Source: an uncultured Bacteroidota bacterium
Lineage (GTDB): Bacteria > Bacteroidota > Bacteroidia > JABEUT01
Reading direction: 5' to 3'
Assembly: GCA_903916255.1 (NCBI GenBank)
Contig: CAIWVW010000040.1
Coordinates: forward strand, 1-40,003
Length of the DNA: 40,003 nt
The notes beneath the pieces were generated by a model. The model ran no database searches. It was not told the DNA's origin and worked only from the letters and a program-made list of their open reading frames with translations. How positions within the stretch are numbered: the first letter of the stretch is position 1; every line of letters starts with the position of its first letter. Made by a program: the position numbers and the translations under genes. Positions 9,295 to 16,869 of the stretch are shown here, in pieces.

Positions 9295-10209
9295 CTATTT
9301 TTTCTTATTCCGTAAAGTTACACTTAGTTTATTTTTAAAAAGCTTCCAACGTCTTTTTAGTAATAAGCCATAGAAATATATATACGGTTTTGGAGGCACT
9401 CCTCCCTTTTTCCGAAAATCACTTAGAGAGCATATATCATATTGGTCAAACATGATTTTAAAATATTCTTTGAACCGGGGTTCGGGTAAAAAATCTTTTC
9501 TTAATTTATTATATAAGTAAGCGTACTCATACAATATAGTATCCTTGTTTATAGATGCAGCCGTTACTTGGTTCGCGTCTTCGCTGGTATTACATATCAG
9601 TAATTTTTCGGTATATTGAAAAATATTATTGCGGTTAAGAAGCCTGATATAGAAGTCAATATCCACCACATATTTAATATGAACATCATATTGCAAATTC
9701 ACGCTTTTTCGGTAAATAGTGGTGCTGGGGGCACCGATAAAATTTCCGAAAAAAAGGCTTTCAGGGTCGTTTTTAATTCGCTCCAATTTTGCATAATCAG
9801 GAGAATTGGAAGTGTACGTATTATTGCTGCTGTGAAATATGGAAGTAGCGCTGAATGCAAAATCCGATTCGGGATGCATATCCAATAACCTTACATATTC
9901 TTCCAAACTATACGGAAAATTAAACCAGTCATCGTGGTGCAAAATTTTAATATATTCTCCGGAGGCCTTACTCACGGTTTCGTTCCAGTTTGCGGGAGAA
10001 CCCAGATTTTTACTGTTTTTAAAATATTTTAATTTACCACCAAAATCAAATTGCGCAACCAATTCCTTAACCGAATCATTGGTGGAATCATCGGTAATTA
10101 TAATTTCATAATCTGAAAATGTTTGTATTTGCAAAGACTCTAACGCTCTTTTCAGGTGGGCAACCTGATTATATGCCGGAATACAAATGGAAACTTTAGG
10201 AGCTGTCAT
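9295..10209 (-). CDS. Glycosyltransferase family 2
   Basis: This 304-residue GT-A enzyme shows VSICIPAYNQVAHL at the N-terminus, the donor motif ITDDSTNDS, and HHDDW as its metal-binding cluster, followed by a segment with DIDFYIRLL. The HHDDW variant is common in GT2 enzymes of O-antigen loci. It probably adds one sugar to the surface polysaccharide. The gene follows the methyltransferase after 9 bases, within the same minus-strand operon. The basic C-terminal tail could favour membrane association. Substrate is unknown. Confidence 0.87.
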   Translation of the reverse strand: MTAPKVSICIPAYNQVAHLKRALESLQIQTFSDYEIIITDDSTNDSVKELVAQFDFGGKLKYFKNSKNLGSPANWNETVSKASGEYIKILHHDDWFNFPYSLEEYVRLLDMHPESDFAFSATSIFHSSNNTYTSNSPDYAKLERIKNDPESLFFGNFIGAPSTTIYRKSVNLQYDVHIKYVVDIDFYIRLLNRNNIFQYTEKLLICNTSEDANQVTAASINKDTILYEYAYLYNKLRKDFLPEPRFKEYFKIMFDQYDICSLSDFRKKGGVPPKPYIYFYGLLLKRRWKLFKNKLSVTLRNKKK

Positions 10210-10218
10210 TTTAAAATA

Positions 10219-11001
10219 TCAAGGCTTTATTATGAGTCCCTGGCAAGTGGGCAGCGAAAGGACTTTAACACCTTTCGAAGCGGCAAAGGCATCGTGTGCT
10301 AATTTTTGTTCTATGCATCCGGGGTAGCCATAATCATCGAGGATTATATATCCGCCGTGGACCATTTTATCCCAGAAAAATTCCAATGCCGCCACTTCCG
10401 GCTTCACCGAATTCATATCGATGGAAAGATAACAAACCTTTTGCGTTGGAACCTGTGCAAGCGTATCGGGAATTGGCCCTTTTATCAGTTCCACATTAAA
10501 TGGCGCAAAGGTCTTTTTCACTTTTTCATAGAGACTGCCGCTTTCTCCGTATTTCAGCTTTTTGCTTCGTTCCATTTCATACGGAGTGCTGTATCTTTCA
10601 TCCATTCCCGAGAAAGTATCGAGGAAATAATATTTTTTATTCAGCTTATTAAAATCTACATAATGAATAACTGCACGAGGGCAAAAGCCTGTATTTACGC
10701 CACAATCGACAAAATCGCCTTCCAAGTGCGCAGCCTGCGATGCGGCCCAACACAGTACATGAATTCTCCATTGAATATCGTAGTCCTTTAACAAATCGCC
10801 GCCAATTTCTTTACATAACCTATAGGCCTCAGCAAACCGGGGCTCTTTCATGAAATCGGCATTGTGGTATGTGTAAAGCAAATCATTGGCGTAAGTAATT
10901 TCTGATTTAGGCAACATGTAATAGTCATCTAAATTCATATTCCGATACCGGAATGCCTTTATCCACTTTTGCGGAAGTAATTTCTTTAACAGTTCTTTCA
11001 T
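10219..11001 (-). CDS. TylF-family (macrocin-type) O-methyltransferase
   Basis: This 260-residue protein belongs to the TylF/macrocin SAM-dependent O-methyltransferases. The SAM-binding block is GDFVDCGVNTG (residues about 95-105), followed by YYFLDTFSGMD and a metal-site segment LSIDMN plus GGYIILDDYG near the C-terminus. In polysaccharide loci these enzymes methylate sugar hydroxyls. Here the gene sits directly after the Wzt ATPase (4-base overlap) and before the glycosyltransferases, so the likely substrate is the nascent glycan, perhaps its non-reducing end. The family assignment is strong; the methylated position and whether it stops chain growth are inference. Confidence 0.87.
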   Translation of the reverse strand: MKELLKKLLPQKWIKAFRYRNMNLDDYYMLPKSEITYANDLLYTYHNADFMKEPRFAEAYRLCKEIGGDLLKDYDIQWRIHVLCWAASQAAHLEGDFVDCGVNTGFCPRAVIHYVDFNKLNKKYYFLDTFSGMDERYSTPYEMERSKKLKYGESGSLYEKVKKTFAPFNVELIKGPIPDTLAQVPTQKVCYLSIDMNSVKPEVAALEFFWDKMVHGGYIILDDYGYPGCIEQKLAHDAFAASKGVKVLSLPTCQGLIIKP

Positions 11002-12269
11002 TTCTTAATAGTTTGCCATTGTAATAATGGGCGCACAGCGCCCGGAAATCCCAGCACATAGTGGCCACGCGCTGAATCGCCGCGTATTTCATCCGTAACA
11101 TTAAAACTTACCACATCCATTTCGTGAAAATATATTTTGAAGGGTTCTATTTTTATAATTGCCACACCAACTATTACAATCCCTTCTGCCAGCATATTCC
11201 CTGGAATCCACATGGTGGTAGTATAAATCCCTTTTGAACGGGGTTTGTTCCGGATTTCAGAAACAGTATCATGCACATTAAAAATATTTATTCCCTGCTC
11301 ATTGAAAAAATTAAAACTGTGCGTAAAAACATCTCCGTCATTCAGTACTTCATAATCCATACTGATACCTACTGGACGCGTAATATCATATGTTTCCTCC
11401 GTTTTAAAATCTTTGTCATGAACACGCACTTCAAGCAGGTTCACAGTTTCATCGCCGGGTTTTTTCGCATCCGTAGCCCAACTTCTTCGCGCAGTGGTTC
11501 CAAAATCGGAACGCATATAGGTGTTGATTACATCTTCCGTATTTCCAACAGCCTGCACACTTCCGGCCTTTAATAAACCCGCCTTATTGCAAAGCCTGGT
11601 AACGGTTTCCATATTATGGCTCACAAACAAAACCGTTCTTCCGTGGCCTGAAACCTCTTCTATTTTACCTAAGCATTTTTTCTGAAAAGTGGCATCGCCA
11701 ACGGCAAGCACTTCATCGATAATCAATATATCAGGCTCCAGATGGGCTGCAATCGAGAAAGCGAGGCGCACATACATGCCGCTGCTGTAACGTTTTACAG
11801 GAGTATCCAAAAATCTTTCTATTTCTGCAAAAGCGACTATCTCATCAAACTTCGACTCTATTTCAGTCTTGCTCATTCCTAAAATAGCCCCATTCAGAAA
11901 TATATTTTCCCGTCCGGAAAGTTCAGGATGAAAACCGGTGCCAACCTCCAATAAACTGGCAATATTTCCATTTATGGTAATTTTCCCGGTAGTGGGTTCG
12001 GTAATTCGGCTAAGTATTTTTAAAAGCGTTGATTTACCTGCTCCGTTGCGGCCAATAATTCCTATTCTATCTCCTTTATGGATTTCAAAAGAAACATCTT
12101 TCAACGCCCAGAATTCTTCTGAAAGGTTTGTTGATTTGCCCTGCTGTTTGCCGAATATAGCCTTCATGCCATCGGAAATCATATCGCGCAAAGTCAAATA
12201 TTTATCCTTTGTATGGTGGCTAAGAAAATATTTCTTTCCTACGTTTTCTATTTTAATTACAGGCTCCAT
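10998..12269 (-). CDS. wzt: Polysaccharide ABC exporter ATPase, Wzt-like with C-terminal domain
   Basis: The ABC ATPase has Walker A GRNGAGKST at residues 73-81, signature YSSGM at 161-165 and Walker B ILIIDE at 181-186. A C-terminal extension from about residue 255 to 423 matches the Wzt carbohydrate-binding type. I chose ATG at 12269 (423 residues): the family homology begins at MEPVIKIENV, and this codon overlaps the permease stop by one base (TGATG). A longer frame to 12341 would overlap the permease gene by 73 bases. With the permease it should export an undecaprenyl-linked glycan across the inner membrane. The C-terminal domain suggests selection of a modified chain end, as in O-antigen systems of that architecture. 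Confidence 0.92.
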   Translation of the reverse strand: MEPVIKIENVGKKYFLSHHTKDKYLTLRDMISDGMKAIFGKQQGKSTNLSEEFWALKDVSFEIHKGDRIGIIGRNGAGKSTLLKILSRITEPTTGKITINGNIASLLEVGTGFHPELSGRENIFLNGAILGMSKTEIESKFDEIVAFAEIERFLDTPVKRYSSGMYVRLAFSIAAHLEPDILIIDEVLAVGDATFQKKCLGKIEEVSGHGRTVLFVSHNMETVTRLCNKAGLLKAGSVQAVGNTEDVINTYMRSDFGTTARRSWATDAKKPGDETVNLLEVRVHDKDFKTEETYDITRPVGISMDYEVLNDGDVFTHSFNFFNEQGINIFNVHDTVSEIRNKPRSKGIYTTTMWIPGNMLAEGIVIVGVAIIKIEPFKIYFHEMDVVSFNVTDEIRGDSARGHYVLGFPGAVRPLLQWQTIKK

Positions 12270-13108
12270 CAAATTACATCGGCAAATGACTTTTCCACTT
12301 TCCTGAAATACCATATTCCAAGAATTAAAGACAAAATACATACTACAATGGACAGTAAAAATCCGGGTAAATACAAATTAGTTTTGCCGCCCAAAATACA
12401 CCAACGGAAGCCATCAATAACGCCAACCATAGGGTTTAGGGAATAGATGTACTTTACTGCTTCCGGAATTTTTACGCTTTGGTAAACATAATCGCTGCTG
12501 AATGCAACAGGAGAAATATACAACCCGAATTGCACAATGAATGGTACAAGGAATTTAAAGTCGCGGTACTTAACATTTAAAGCTGCTATGTAAATTCCGG
12601 CACCCATAGAAATCATGGTTGCCTGCAATAGGAAAACAGGAAGCAGAATAAGGTTCCATCCGGGCATGTACCGATAGTAAATCATAAACAGGAACAGAAT
12701 ACCCAGTGAAGTAAGGAAATCTATCAGGGAAACGATAATTGTGCTGGCAGGAACAATTAACCTTGGGAAATACACCTTGGTAAGCAAATTGGAATTAGCG
12801 AGCAGCGAATTGCTTGATTCGCTGAAAGCAGTAGAAAAAAACTGCCATGGCAATATAGCGGTGCAAACAAGTATGGCTCTTGGAACACCCGGCGGCGTAG
12901 CTGTATGCAACAACTTACCCAACACTATAAATATGATTATGGTAAGAAGCGGCTTAACTACACTCCAGGCAATGCCAATAACAGCTTGTTTGTAACGGAC
13001 TATCACATCGCGCCAGGCCAGGAAATAAAAAAGCCCGCGAAAATTCCACAAATCCCACCAATAATTTTTCCGTTTAGCTCCCGGCTCTATAATTATTCTG
13101 TTCTCCAT
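12269..13108 (-). CDS. wzm: Polysaccharide ABC exporter permease, Wzm-like (ABC-2)
   Basis: This 279-residue ABC-2 type permease starts with a cytoplasmic segment containing DLWNFRGLFYFLAWRD, the amphipathic gate helix typical of Wzm/TagG. About six hydrophobic membrane segments follow, and the ending is RWCILGGKTNLYLPG plus a last helix. It forms the channel for the glycan exported by the Wzt ATPase encoded immediately downstream with a one-base overlap. It is the first gene of the eight-gene operon. In the 167 bases upstream I see only a partial -7 match (TAATTTTA on the minus strand at 13177-13184), so the promoter is not settled. Confidence 0.92.
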   Translation of the reverse strand: MENRIIIEPGAKRKNYWWDLWNFRGLFYFLAWRDVIVRYKQAVIGIAWSVVKPLLTIIIFIVLGKLLHTATPPGVPRAILVCTAILPWQFFSTAFSESSNSLLANSNLLTKVYFPRLIVPASTIIVSLIDFLTSLGILFLFMIYYRYMPGWNLILLPVFLLQATMISMGAGIYIAALNVKYRDFKFLVPFIVQFGLYISPVAFSSDYVYQSVKIPEAVKYIYSLNPMVGVIDGFRWCILGGKTNLYLPGFLLSIVVCILSLILGIWYFRKVEKSFADVI

Positions 13109-13244
13109 CCCTCAAACTAACGGTATTTAATTGAAAATGTACATGATACCATCTTATTAATAGAAATTGTAAAAGCTAAAATTACTCAAATTTCACCAAT
13201 TAGAAGGCATACTGGTACTTAGATGGCTTTTTGATTTGTTTTAT

Positions 13245-13252
13245 TATCTTCG
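13245..13252 (+). promoter_or_regulatory. Probable -7 promoter element for the DUF2252 gene
   Basis: TATCTTCG matches TAnnTTTG at all but one fixed position and lies 23 bases before the ATG at 13276. No -33 element at the usual distance is convincing. The match supports the downstream ATG as the true start, because the longer reading frame would begin upstream of the promoter. Confidence 0.35.
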
Positions 13253-13275
13253 CAAAAACAACATTTTCCATTTGC

Positions 13276-14484
13276 ATGGCTACCGATATAAATGAAAAAA
13301 TAAAGGCATTTAACAAGGGTCGCTTTCCGGAAACCCTTGAACTTAAATATCGATTGATGAGGGAAGATAAATTCCGGTATCTGAGGGCCACAACGCATTT
13401 ATTTTATGAAGATATTCCTGCGGGCTCATTTTTATACAACTCTCCCTACGCCTGGATTTGCGGTGATTTGCACCTTGAAAACCTGGGCAGCTATAAAGCC
13501 GATAACCGGATTGCATACTTTAATGTGAATGACTTTGATGAGTGCCTGCTTGCACCTTGCTTGTTAGATACATACAGGCTTATTATAAGCGTAATTGTTT
13601 CCTCTTCAAACTTAGAATTAAGTGGCGCAGATACGAATTCACTTTGCAGCCTCTATATTGATAAATACCTTGATACTTTGCAGCAAGGTTATATAAGAAC
13701 CCTTGAGAAACAAACCGCAAGAGGCGTTATTAAAAAATTCCTGAAGAATGTTGCCAGACGAGAAAGGAAAGATTTTTTAAAAGCCCACACCTTTAAGAAA
13801 AATGAGAATTATCGACTAATTATAGCCCAGCCCCATACGTTGGCATTATCCGATTCGAAAAAAGAAGAAGTATCGGCACAAATTGCAAAATGGGCCAAAC
13901 AAAAACAGGATTCCGACTTTTATAAGGTTCATGATGTTGCATTCCGTGTAGCAGGAACATCCAGTTTAGGAATGGAACGCTATGTAATATTGGTTGAAGG
14001 CAGGGGTGCGCCTAATGGAGCATTTCTTCTCGATTTAAAGGAAACAGCTCCATCCTGCGCTGCTAAACATGTTCCATCTAAACAACCGGCATGGAAGGAC
14101 GAAGCAGAAAGGCTCATAGAAGTTCAAAAGCGTATGCTTTCCGCGCCGCCCGCCCTTTTGGCAGACATCCGTATTGGCAAAAAAGCATTTATTCTTAAGG
14201 AACTCCAACCTTCTGCCGATAGAATTGACTACACCATGTTTAAAGGAAATACTAAAAAACTGAAAAATATGCTGGAGGATATGGCTTCTATTGCCGCTTG
14301 GGATAACCTTAGAACAGGGGGCCGACAGGGTTCTGCTATAGCAGATGAGTTTATTTATTTTGCTAAAGACAGCCAAAAACTCAAGAAAAATTTACTTGCG
14401 AATGCTTTTAAGTATGCCGACACACTTGATATCAATTACAAGGCATATTGCAAGGCATACGATAAAGGATTCTTTAAGTTATAA
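13276..14484 (+). CDS. DUF2252 family protein (kinase-fold-like, function unknown)
   Basis: This 402-residue protein matches the DUF2252 family. Its signatures are ICGDLHLENLG at residues 61-71 and NVNDFDE at 83-89, which resemble the catalytic and metal-binding loops of aminoglycoside phosphotransferase-like kinases. A later ILKELQPSADRIDY block is also typical of the family. I start it at ATG 13276, MATDINEKIK, rather than the in-frame ATG at 13231, because the upstream 15 residues are hydrophobic, not family-like, and include the probable promoter. It has no signal peptide and is probably cytosolic. The biochemical role of DUF2252 is not established. It stands alone, divergent from the polysaccharide operon, and shares a hairpin terminator with the small gene behind it. 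Confidence 0.85.
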   Translation: MATDINEKIKAFNKGRFPETLELKYRLMREDKFRYLRATTHLFYEDIPAGSFLYNSPYAWICGDLHLENLGSYKADNRIAYFNVNDFDECLLAPCLLDTYRLIISVIVSSSNLELSGADTNSLCSLYIDKYLDTLQQGYIRTLEKQTARGVIKKFLKNVARRERKDFLKAHTFKKNENYRLIIAQPHTLALSDSKKEEVSAQIAKWAKQKQDSDFYKVHDVAFRVAGTSSLGMERYVILVEGRGAPNGAFLLDLKETAPSCAAKHVPSKQPAWKDEAERLIEVQKRMLSAPPALLADIRIGKKAFILKELQPSADRIDYTMFKGNTKKLKNMLEDMASIAAWDNLRTGGRQGSAIADEFIYFAKDSQKLKKNLLANAFKYADTLDINYKAYCKAYDKGFFKL

Positions 14485-14490
14485 AATACA

Positions 14491-14520
14491 AAAGCCTTGA
14501 CTATAAATAGCCAAGGCTTT
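14491..14520. terminator. Bidirectional hairpin terminator between DUF2252 and a lysine-rich gene
   Basis: AAAGCCTTG at 14491-14499 pairs perfectly with CAAGGCTTT at 14512-14520 across a 12-base loop. T-rich or A-rich flanks lie on both sides. It sits between two convergent genes and can serve either strand. Confidence 0.75.
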
Positions 14521-14537
14521 AAATAAGAAAAATGGAA

Positions 14538-14741
14538 TTACTTAGCAGCTTTCTTGGTGCCTTTCTTGGAACCGGCGTTAGCAGCTTTATTGGTACCTTT
14601 CTTGGAACCTTCTTTTTTACCTGCTTTCTTATCAGTTTTGGCTGAAGCAGCCTTTGCCGGAGCAGCAGCTGGAGCAGTTTGTGCGAAAGAAACACCTGCA
14701 ACTAAGAGAACACCTGCGAGAACTAAACTTAACTTTTTCAT
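14538..14741 (-). CDS. Small lysine/alanine-rich exported protein, copy A
   Basis: This 67-residue protein has a clear signal peptide, MKKLSLVLAGVLLVAGVSFA, with cleavage expected after FA or FAQ. The mature part of about 46 residues consists mostly of Lys, Ala, Gly and Thr with GSKKGTKK-like repeats, and is predicted to be disordered and very basic. No Cys and no enzymatic motif is visible. Two paralogues occur at 14893-15123 and 17721-17912 with almost the same signal peptide and related promoters. In composition it recalls the periplasmic acid-shock protein Asr of enterobacteria, but that is analogy, not shown homology. Its upstream 71 bases are 69/71 identical to those of copy B. A hairpin terminator follows the stop. 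Confidence 0.82.
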   Translation of the reverse strand: MKKLSLVLAGVLLVAGVSFAQTAPAAAPAKAASAKTDKKAGKKEGSKKGTNKAANAGSKKGTKKAAK

Positions 14742-14812
14742 TTGGATTTGAATATTTAATTGTTAAAAATCTGAAAGCAAAATTACAGTTGCAACATGAA
14801 GGGGGTATGAAG
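14742..14812 (-). repeat. 71-bp upstream repeat, copy A (leader, -7 box, tandem half-sites)
   Basis: The 71 bases before the start codon differ from 15124-15194 at only two positions, and similarity stops abruptly beyond the distal half-site. The block comprises the untranslated leader, the -7 box and two CTTCAT half-sites, so the repeat covers exactly the putative control region. Confidence 0.9.
14778..14812 (-). promoter_or_regulatory. Promoter of copy A with tandem CTTCAT half-sites
   Basis: On the minus strand the order is CTTCAT (14807-14812), 5 bases, CTTCAT (14796-14801), 10 bases, then the -7 box TAATTTTG (14778-14785, full match to TAnnTTTG). The half-sites repeat directly every 11 bp and occupy the -35 region, the layout expected of a PhoB/OmpR-type activator site. 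The same spacing is found at the two paralogous genes. Confidence 0.6.
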
Positions 14813-14843
14813 GGGTATATAATTCTCTATTTTATAGAATACA

Positions 14844-14871
14844 AAAACCCTGACTTTTAAATCAAGGTTTT
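14844..14871 (-). terminator. Hairpin terminator behind lysine-rich gene copy B
   Basis: AAAACC, one mismatch and TGA (14844-14853) pair with TCA, one mismatch and GGTTTT (14862-14871) across an 8-base loop. It lies 21 bases downstream of the copy B stop codon, with a T-rich run following on the minus strand. Confidence 0.5.
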
Positions 14872-14892
14872 ATGTATTATGAATTACATTAA

Positions 14893-15123
14893 TTACTTTT
14901 TAGCGTTCATTTCAGCTTTTTGAGCTTTGGCAGCTTTTTTGTCAGATTTAGCTGCTCGTTTGTCAGACTTGGCAGTCTTTTTGTCTGCTTTGGCAACCTT
15001 CTTCTCTTGGTTAGCAGATTTTTTTTCTGTTTTTGGTGTTGTTACCTGAGATGGGGCACTCTGAGCGAAAGCAATTCCACTTACTAAAAGAACACCGGCA
15101 ATAACTAAACTTAACTTTTTCAT
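14893..15123 (-). CDS. Small lysine-rich exported protein, copy B
   Basis: This 76-residue protein has the signal peptide MKKLSLVIAGVLLVSGIAFA and then a mature region dominated by Lys, Ala, Ser, Asp and Gln. That region contains imperfect repeats of the type AKSDKKAAK, likely disordered or weakly helical. No Cys or catalytic motif is visible. It is the tandem neighbour of copy A, 151 bases away, in the same direction, with a near-identical upstream region but a clearly different mature sequence. Export to the periplasm is supported by the signal peptide. A polycationic role such as envelope-polymer binding, pH buffering or a chaperone-like role is speculative. Each copy has its own promoter and terminator, so they are not one operon. 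Confidence 0.82.
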   Translation of the reverse strand: MKKLSLVIAGVLLVSGIAFAQSAPSQVTTPKTEKKSANQEKKVAKADKKTAKSDKRAAKSDKKAAKAQKAEMNAKK

Positions 15124-15194
15124 TTGGATTTGAATATTTAATGGTTAAAAATCTGAAAGTAAAATTACAGTTGCAACATGAAGGGGGTATGAAG
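15124..15194 (-). repeat. 71-bp upstream repeat, copy B
   Basis: This block is 69/71 identical to 14742-14812. One of the two differences changes the last base of the -7 box, from G to A on the minus strand, so this promoter may be weaker. Confidence 0.9.
15160..15194 (-). promoter_or_regulatory. Promoter of copy B with tandem CTTCAT half-sites
   Basis: On the minus strand, CTTCAT (15189-15194), 5 bases, CTTCAT (15178-15183), 10 bases and then TAATTTTA (15160-15167, one mismatch to TAnnTTTG). Spacing is identical to copies A and C. Confidence 0.55.
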
Positions 15195-15239
15195 AGTTGG
15201 TATTATTTACAAAAATAAAACACCGTAAAATATCCGGCT

Positions 15240-16004
15240 TTACTTTAAAGCACATTGCATTACCCCGGTAATATTCATATTTTCGGCATTTTGCAGAAAG
15301 CAAATTAATTTACTTTCCGACAAATTTACATGAGGTGCATCTATTTCGATTTTTCCTGATTCCGAGTTTAGTTTTATGCTTTTAAATACCCGCGCAACGT
15401 TTTCATGTGTAAGGGTTTTATGCGAATTCTCACCTTTTTTTACATAGGTAGTAAGATTTGATTCCACCACTGCAAAATTCAGGGTGCAGCCTGCAATATT
15501 ACCCGATATATTATATTCAATTTCAATTTTCGAATTACCTGTTTTGTGTGTTTTACAATCAATTCTTACGGAAGAACCTGTTTGTAATTCTGTCGCTATG
15601 GCACTATTAATTTGGTCTGCATCGCTACCCACCATTTCGGTTTTACCATTTATTATAGCCTGCGGAGTATAAATTGAATTTAACTTTAAAAAATCCCTAT
15701 AGTTTTGTTGCCTTTGCGAATATTCCGGCATAGCAAAAGTATCTTTCCAGCCGAGGTAATCCCAATAATCCACATGAAATTCTATTACATAAACGGGCAA
15801 TGATTGCGCATTTGCTTTTTGAATCAATTTATGCATAAGGGCCTCTGCGGGCGGGCAACTGGAGCAGCCTTCCGAAGAAAATAACTCTATTACCGCAAAT
15901 CCTTTTGAACTTACAGGAACCGGTTTGCTTTTATTTCCAAATGCCAAACAAGCGCAGATACTTGCAGTGCCCGCTAAAGTTAAAATTATTCCCCTTTTCA
16001 TCAT
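15240..16004 (-). CDS. DUF1223 family exported thioredoxin-like protein
   Basis: This 254-residue protein matches DUF1223, a thioredoxin-fold family. After an N-terminal signal-like segment (the Cys residues near 17-19 could also make it a lipoprotein), it has the family hallmark VIELFSSEGCSSCPPAE with the CxxC pair Cys47-Cys50. FHVDYWDYLGW and a YTPQAIINGK segment equivalent to the cis-Pro loop follow. The C-terminal half is a beta-rich domain. It should act outside the cytoplasm in a thiol redox reaction, but no substrate is established for the family. It lies 55 bases after the molybdoenzyme gene, same strand, and a partial -7 match (TATCTTTC) upstream could give it its own promoter. A functional link to the molybdoenzyme is inference. 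Confidence 0.87.
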   Translation of the reverse strand: MMKRGIILTLAGTASICACLAFGNKSKPVPVSSKGFAVIELFSSEGCSSCPPAEALMHKLIQKANAQSLPVYVIEFHVDYWDYLGWKDTFAMPEYSQRQQNYRDFLKLNSIYTPQAIINGKTEMVGSDADQINSAIATELQTGSSVRIDCKTHKTGNSKIEIEYNISGNIAGCTLNFAVVESNLTTYVKKGENSHKTLTHENVARVFKSIKLNSESGKIEIDAPHVNLSESKLICFLQNAENMNITGVMQCALK

Positions 16005-16059
16005 TTGTTTTTGAAAGATACGGAATACCTCTCCGCTATGGTTTGTTAAAGAAACTTAA

Positions 16060-16869
16060 CTACAAAGCTGCATCATAATCATACCCCCGCTCAAACCAAT
16101 AATCTTTCGGTCGGGTGTCTGAAAAATACATATAAGCAATGCGCTTAATATGCTTAACTCCATACTTAATAGGAATAATGAGCCGCAGAGGATATCCATG
16201 CTCCATAGGCAGGATAGAGTCATTCATTTCGTATGCTAAAATGGTTTGCGGGTGCATAATGCTTTTCATATCAACACCTACATAATAGGCGCTATCGGGC
16301 GTCATTAAGCCTACATATTTATACATATCCTCCGGATGATTGGGGTCAGGTGCTTTCCCGCTATGGGTGCCCAAATGGTAGTGAATTAAAAAATCGGAAA
16401 ACCTCACTCCGGCCCAGTTTGTTATCTGGCTCCAGCCTTCAATGCATTTAAAATCGAATGTTATTTCAGTCCTCGGCAGCGCTTCTATTTCTTCTATTTT
16501 TAAATATAATACCGAATCTGGAGATGTGCTTTCCGGATGGCGGGTTACGGTAAGTTTCCATCTGGATGCATCGAAATAATCGCCCATGCCGATATCGCCA
16601 TTTGCCCGAACATGCTTCACAGCTTTATCTTTCGGATATTCTTTCACTAAATGATTGGAACTGAAAAATACATTATTCACTTTTTCATTTACATCCAAAA
16701 CTTTCCGGAGAGGGCCTAAGGCCCCGTTATCGGTATCGCGTGTATTAAGCCAGTGCCAGCCAATAATTAACGTTCCAATAAAAACAAAAAAAACGGCAAA
16801 GGAAATTATCATCCTCCTGCGGATATATTTACCTGATTTCTCTTCTTCTTCCAATTCCTTTTTTTTCAT
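16060..16869 (-). CDS. Membrane-anchored molybdopterin oxidoreductase, YedY/MsrP-like fold
   Basis: This 269-residue protein carries the oxidoreductase molybdopterin-binding (SUOX/YedY) domain. The segment FKCIEGWSQITNWAGVRFSDFL, at about 140-161, contains the predicted molybdenum-ligating Cys142. A closing GYPLRLIIPIKYGVKHIK block typical of the family follows. The N-terminus has a charged stretch, three arginines (17-19) and one hydrophobic helix at about 20-40, compatible with an uncleaved Tat-type signal anchor. The active domain would face the periplasm. The start codon overlaps the cytochrome gene's stop by 4 bases, so the two proteins probably form one complex receiving electrons from or giving them to the membrane. 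The substrate is not predictable; methionine sulfoxide repair as for MsrPQ is only one possibility. Confidence 0.87.
   Translation of the reverse strand: MKKKELEEEEKSGKYIRRRMIISFAVFFVFIGTLIIGWHWLNTRDTDNGALGPLRKVLDVNEKVNNVFFSSNHLVKEYPKDKAVKHVRANGDIGMGDYFDASRWKLTVTRHPESTSPDSVLYLKIEEIEALPRTEITFDFKCIEGWSQITNWAGVRFSDFLIHYHLGTHSGKAPDPNHPEDMYKYVGLMTPDSAYYVGVDMKSIMHPQTILAYEMNDSILPMEHGYPLRLIIPIKYGVKHIKRIAYMYFSDTRPKDYWFERGYDYDAAL

Noticed and set aside
12270-12341. Extended N-terminus of the Wzt ATPase
   Set aside because: It overlaps the permease coding region. Family homology and the TGATG junction both point to ATG 12269.
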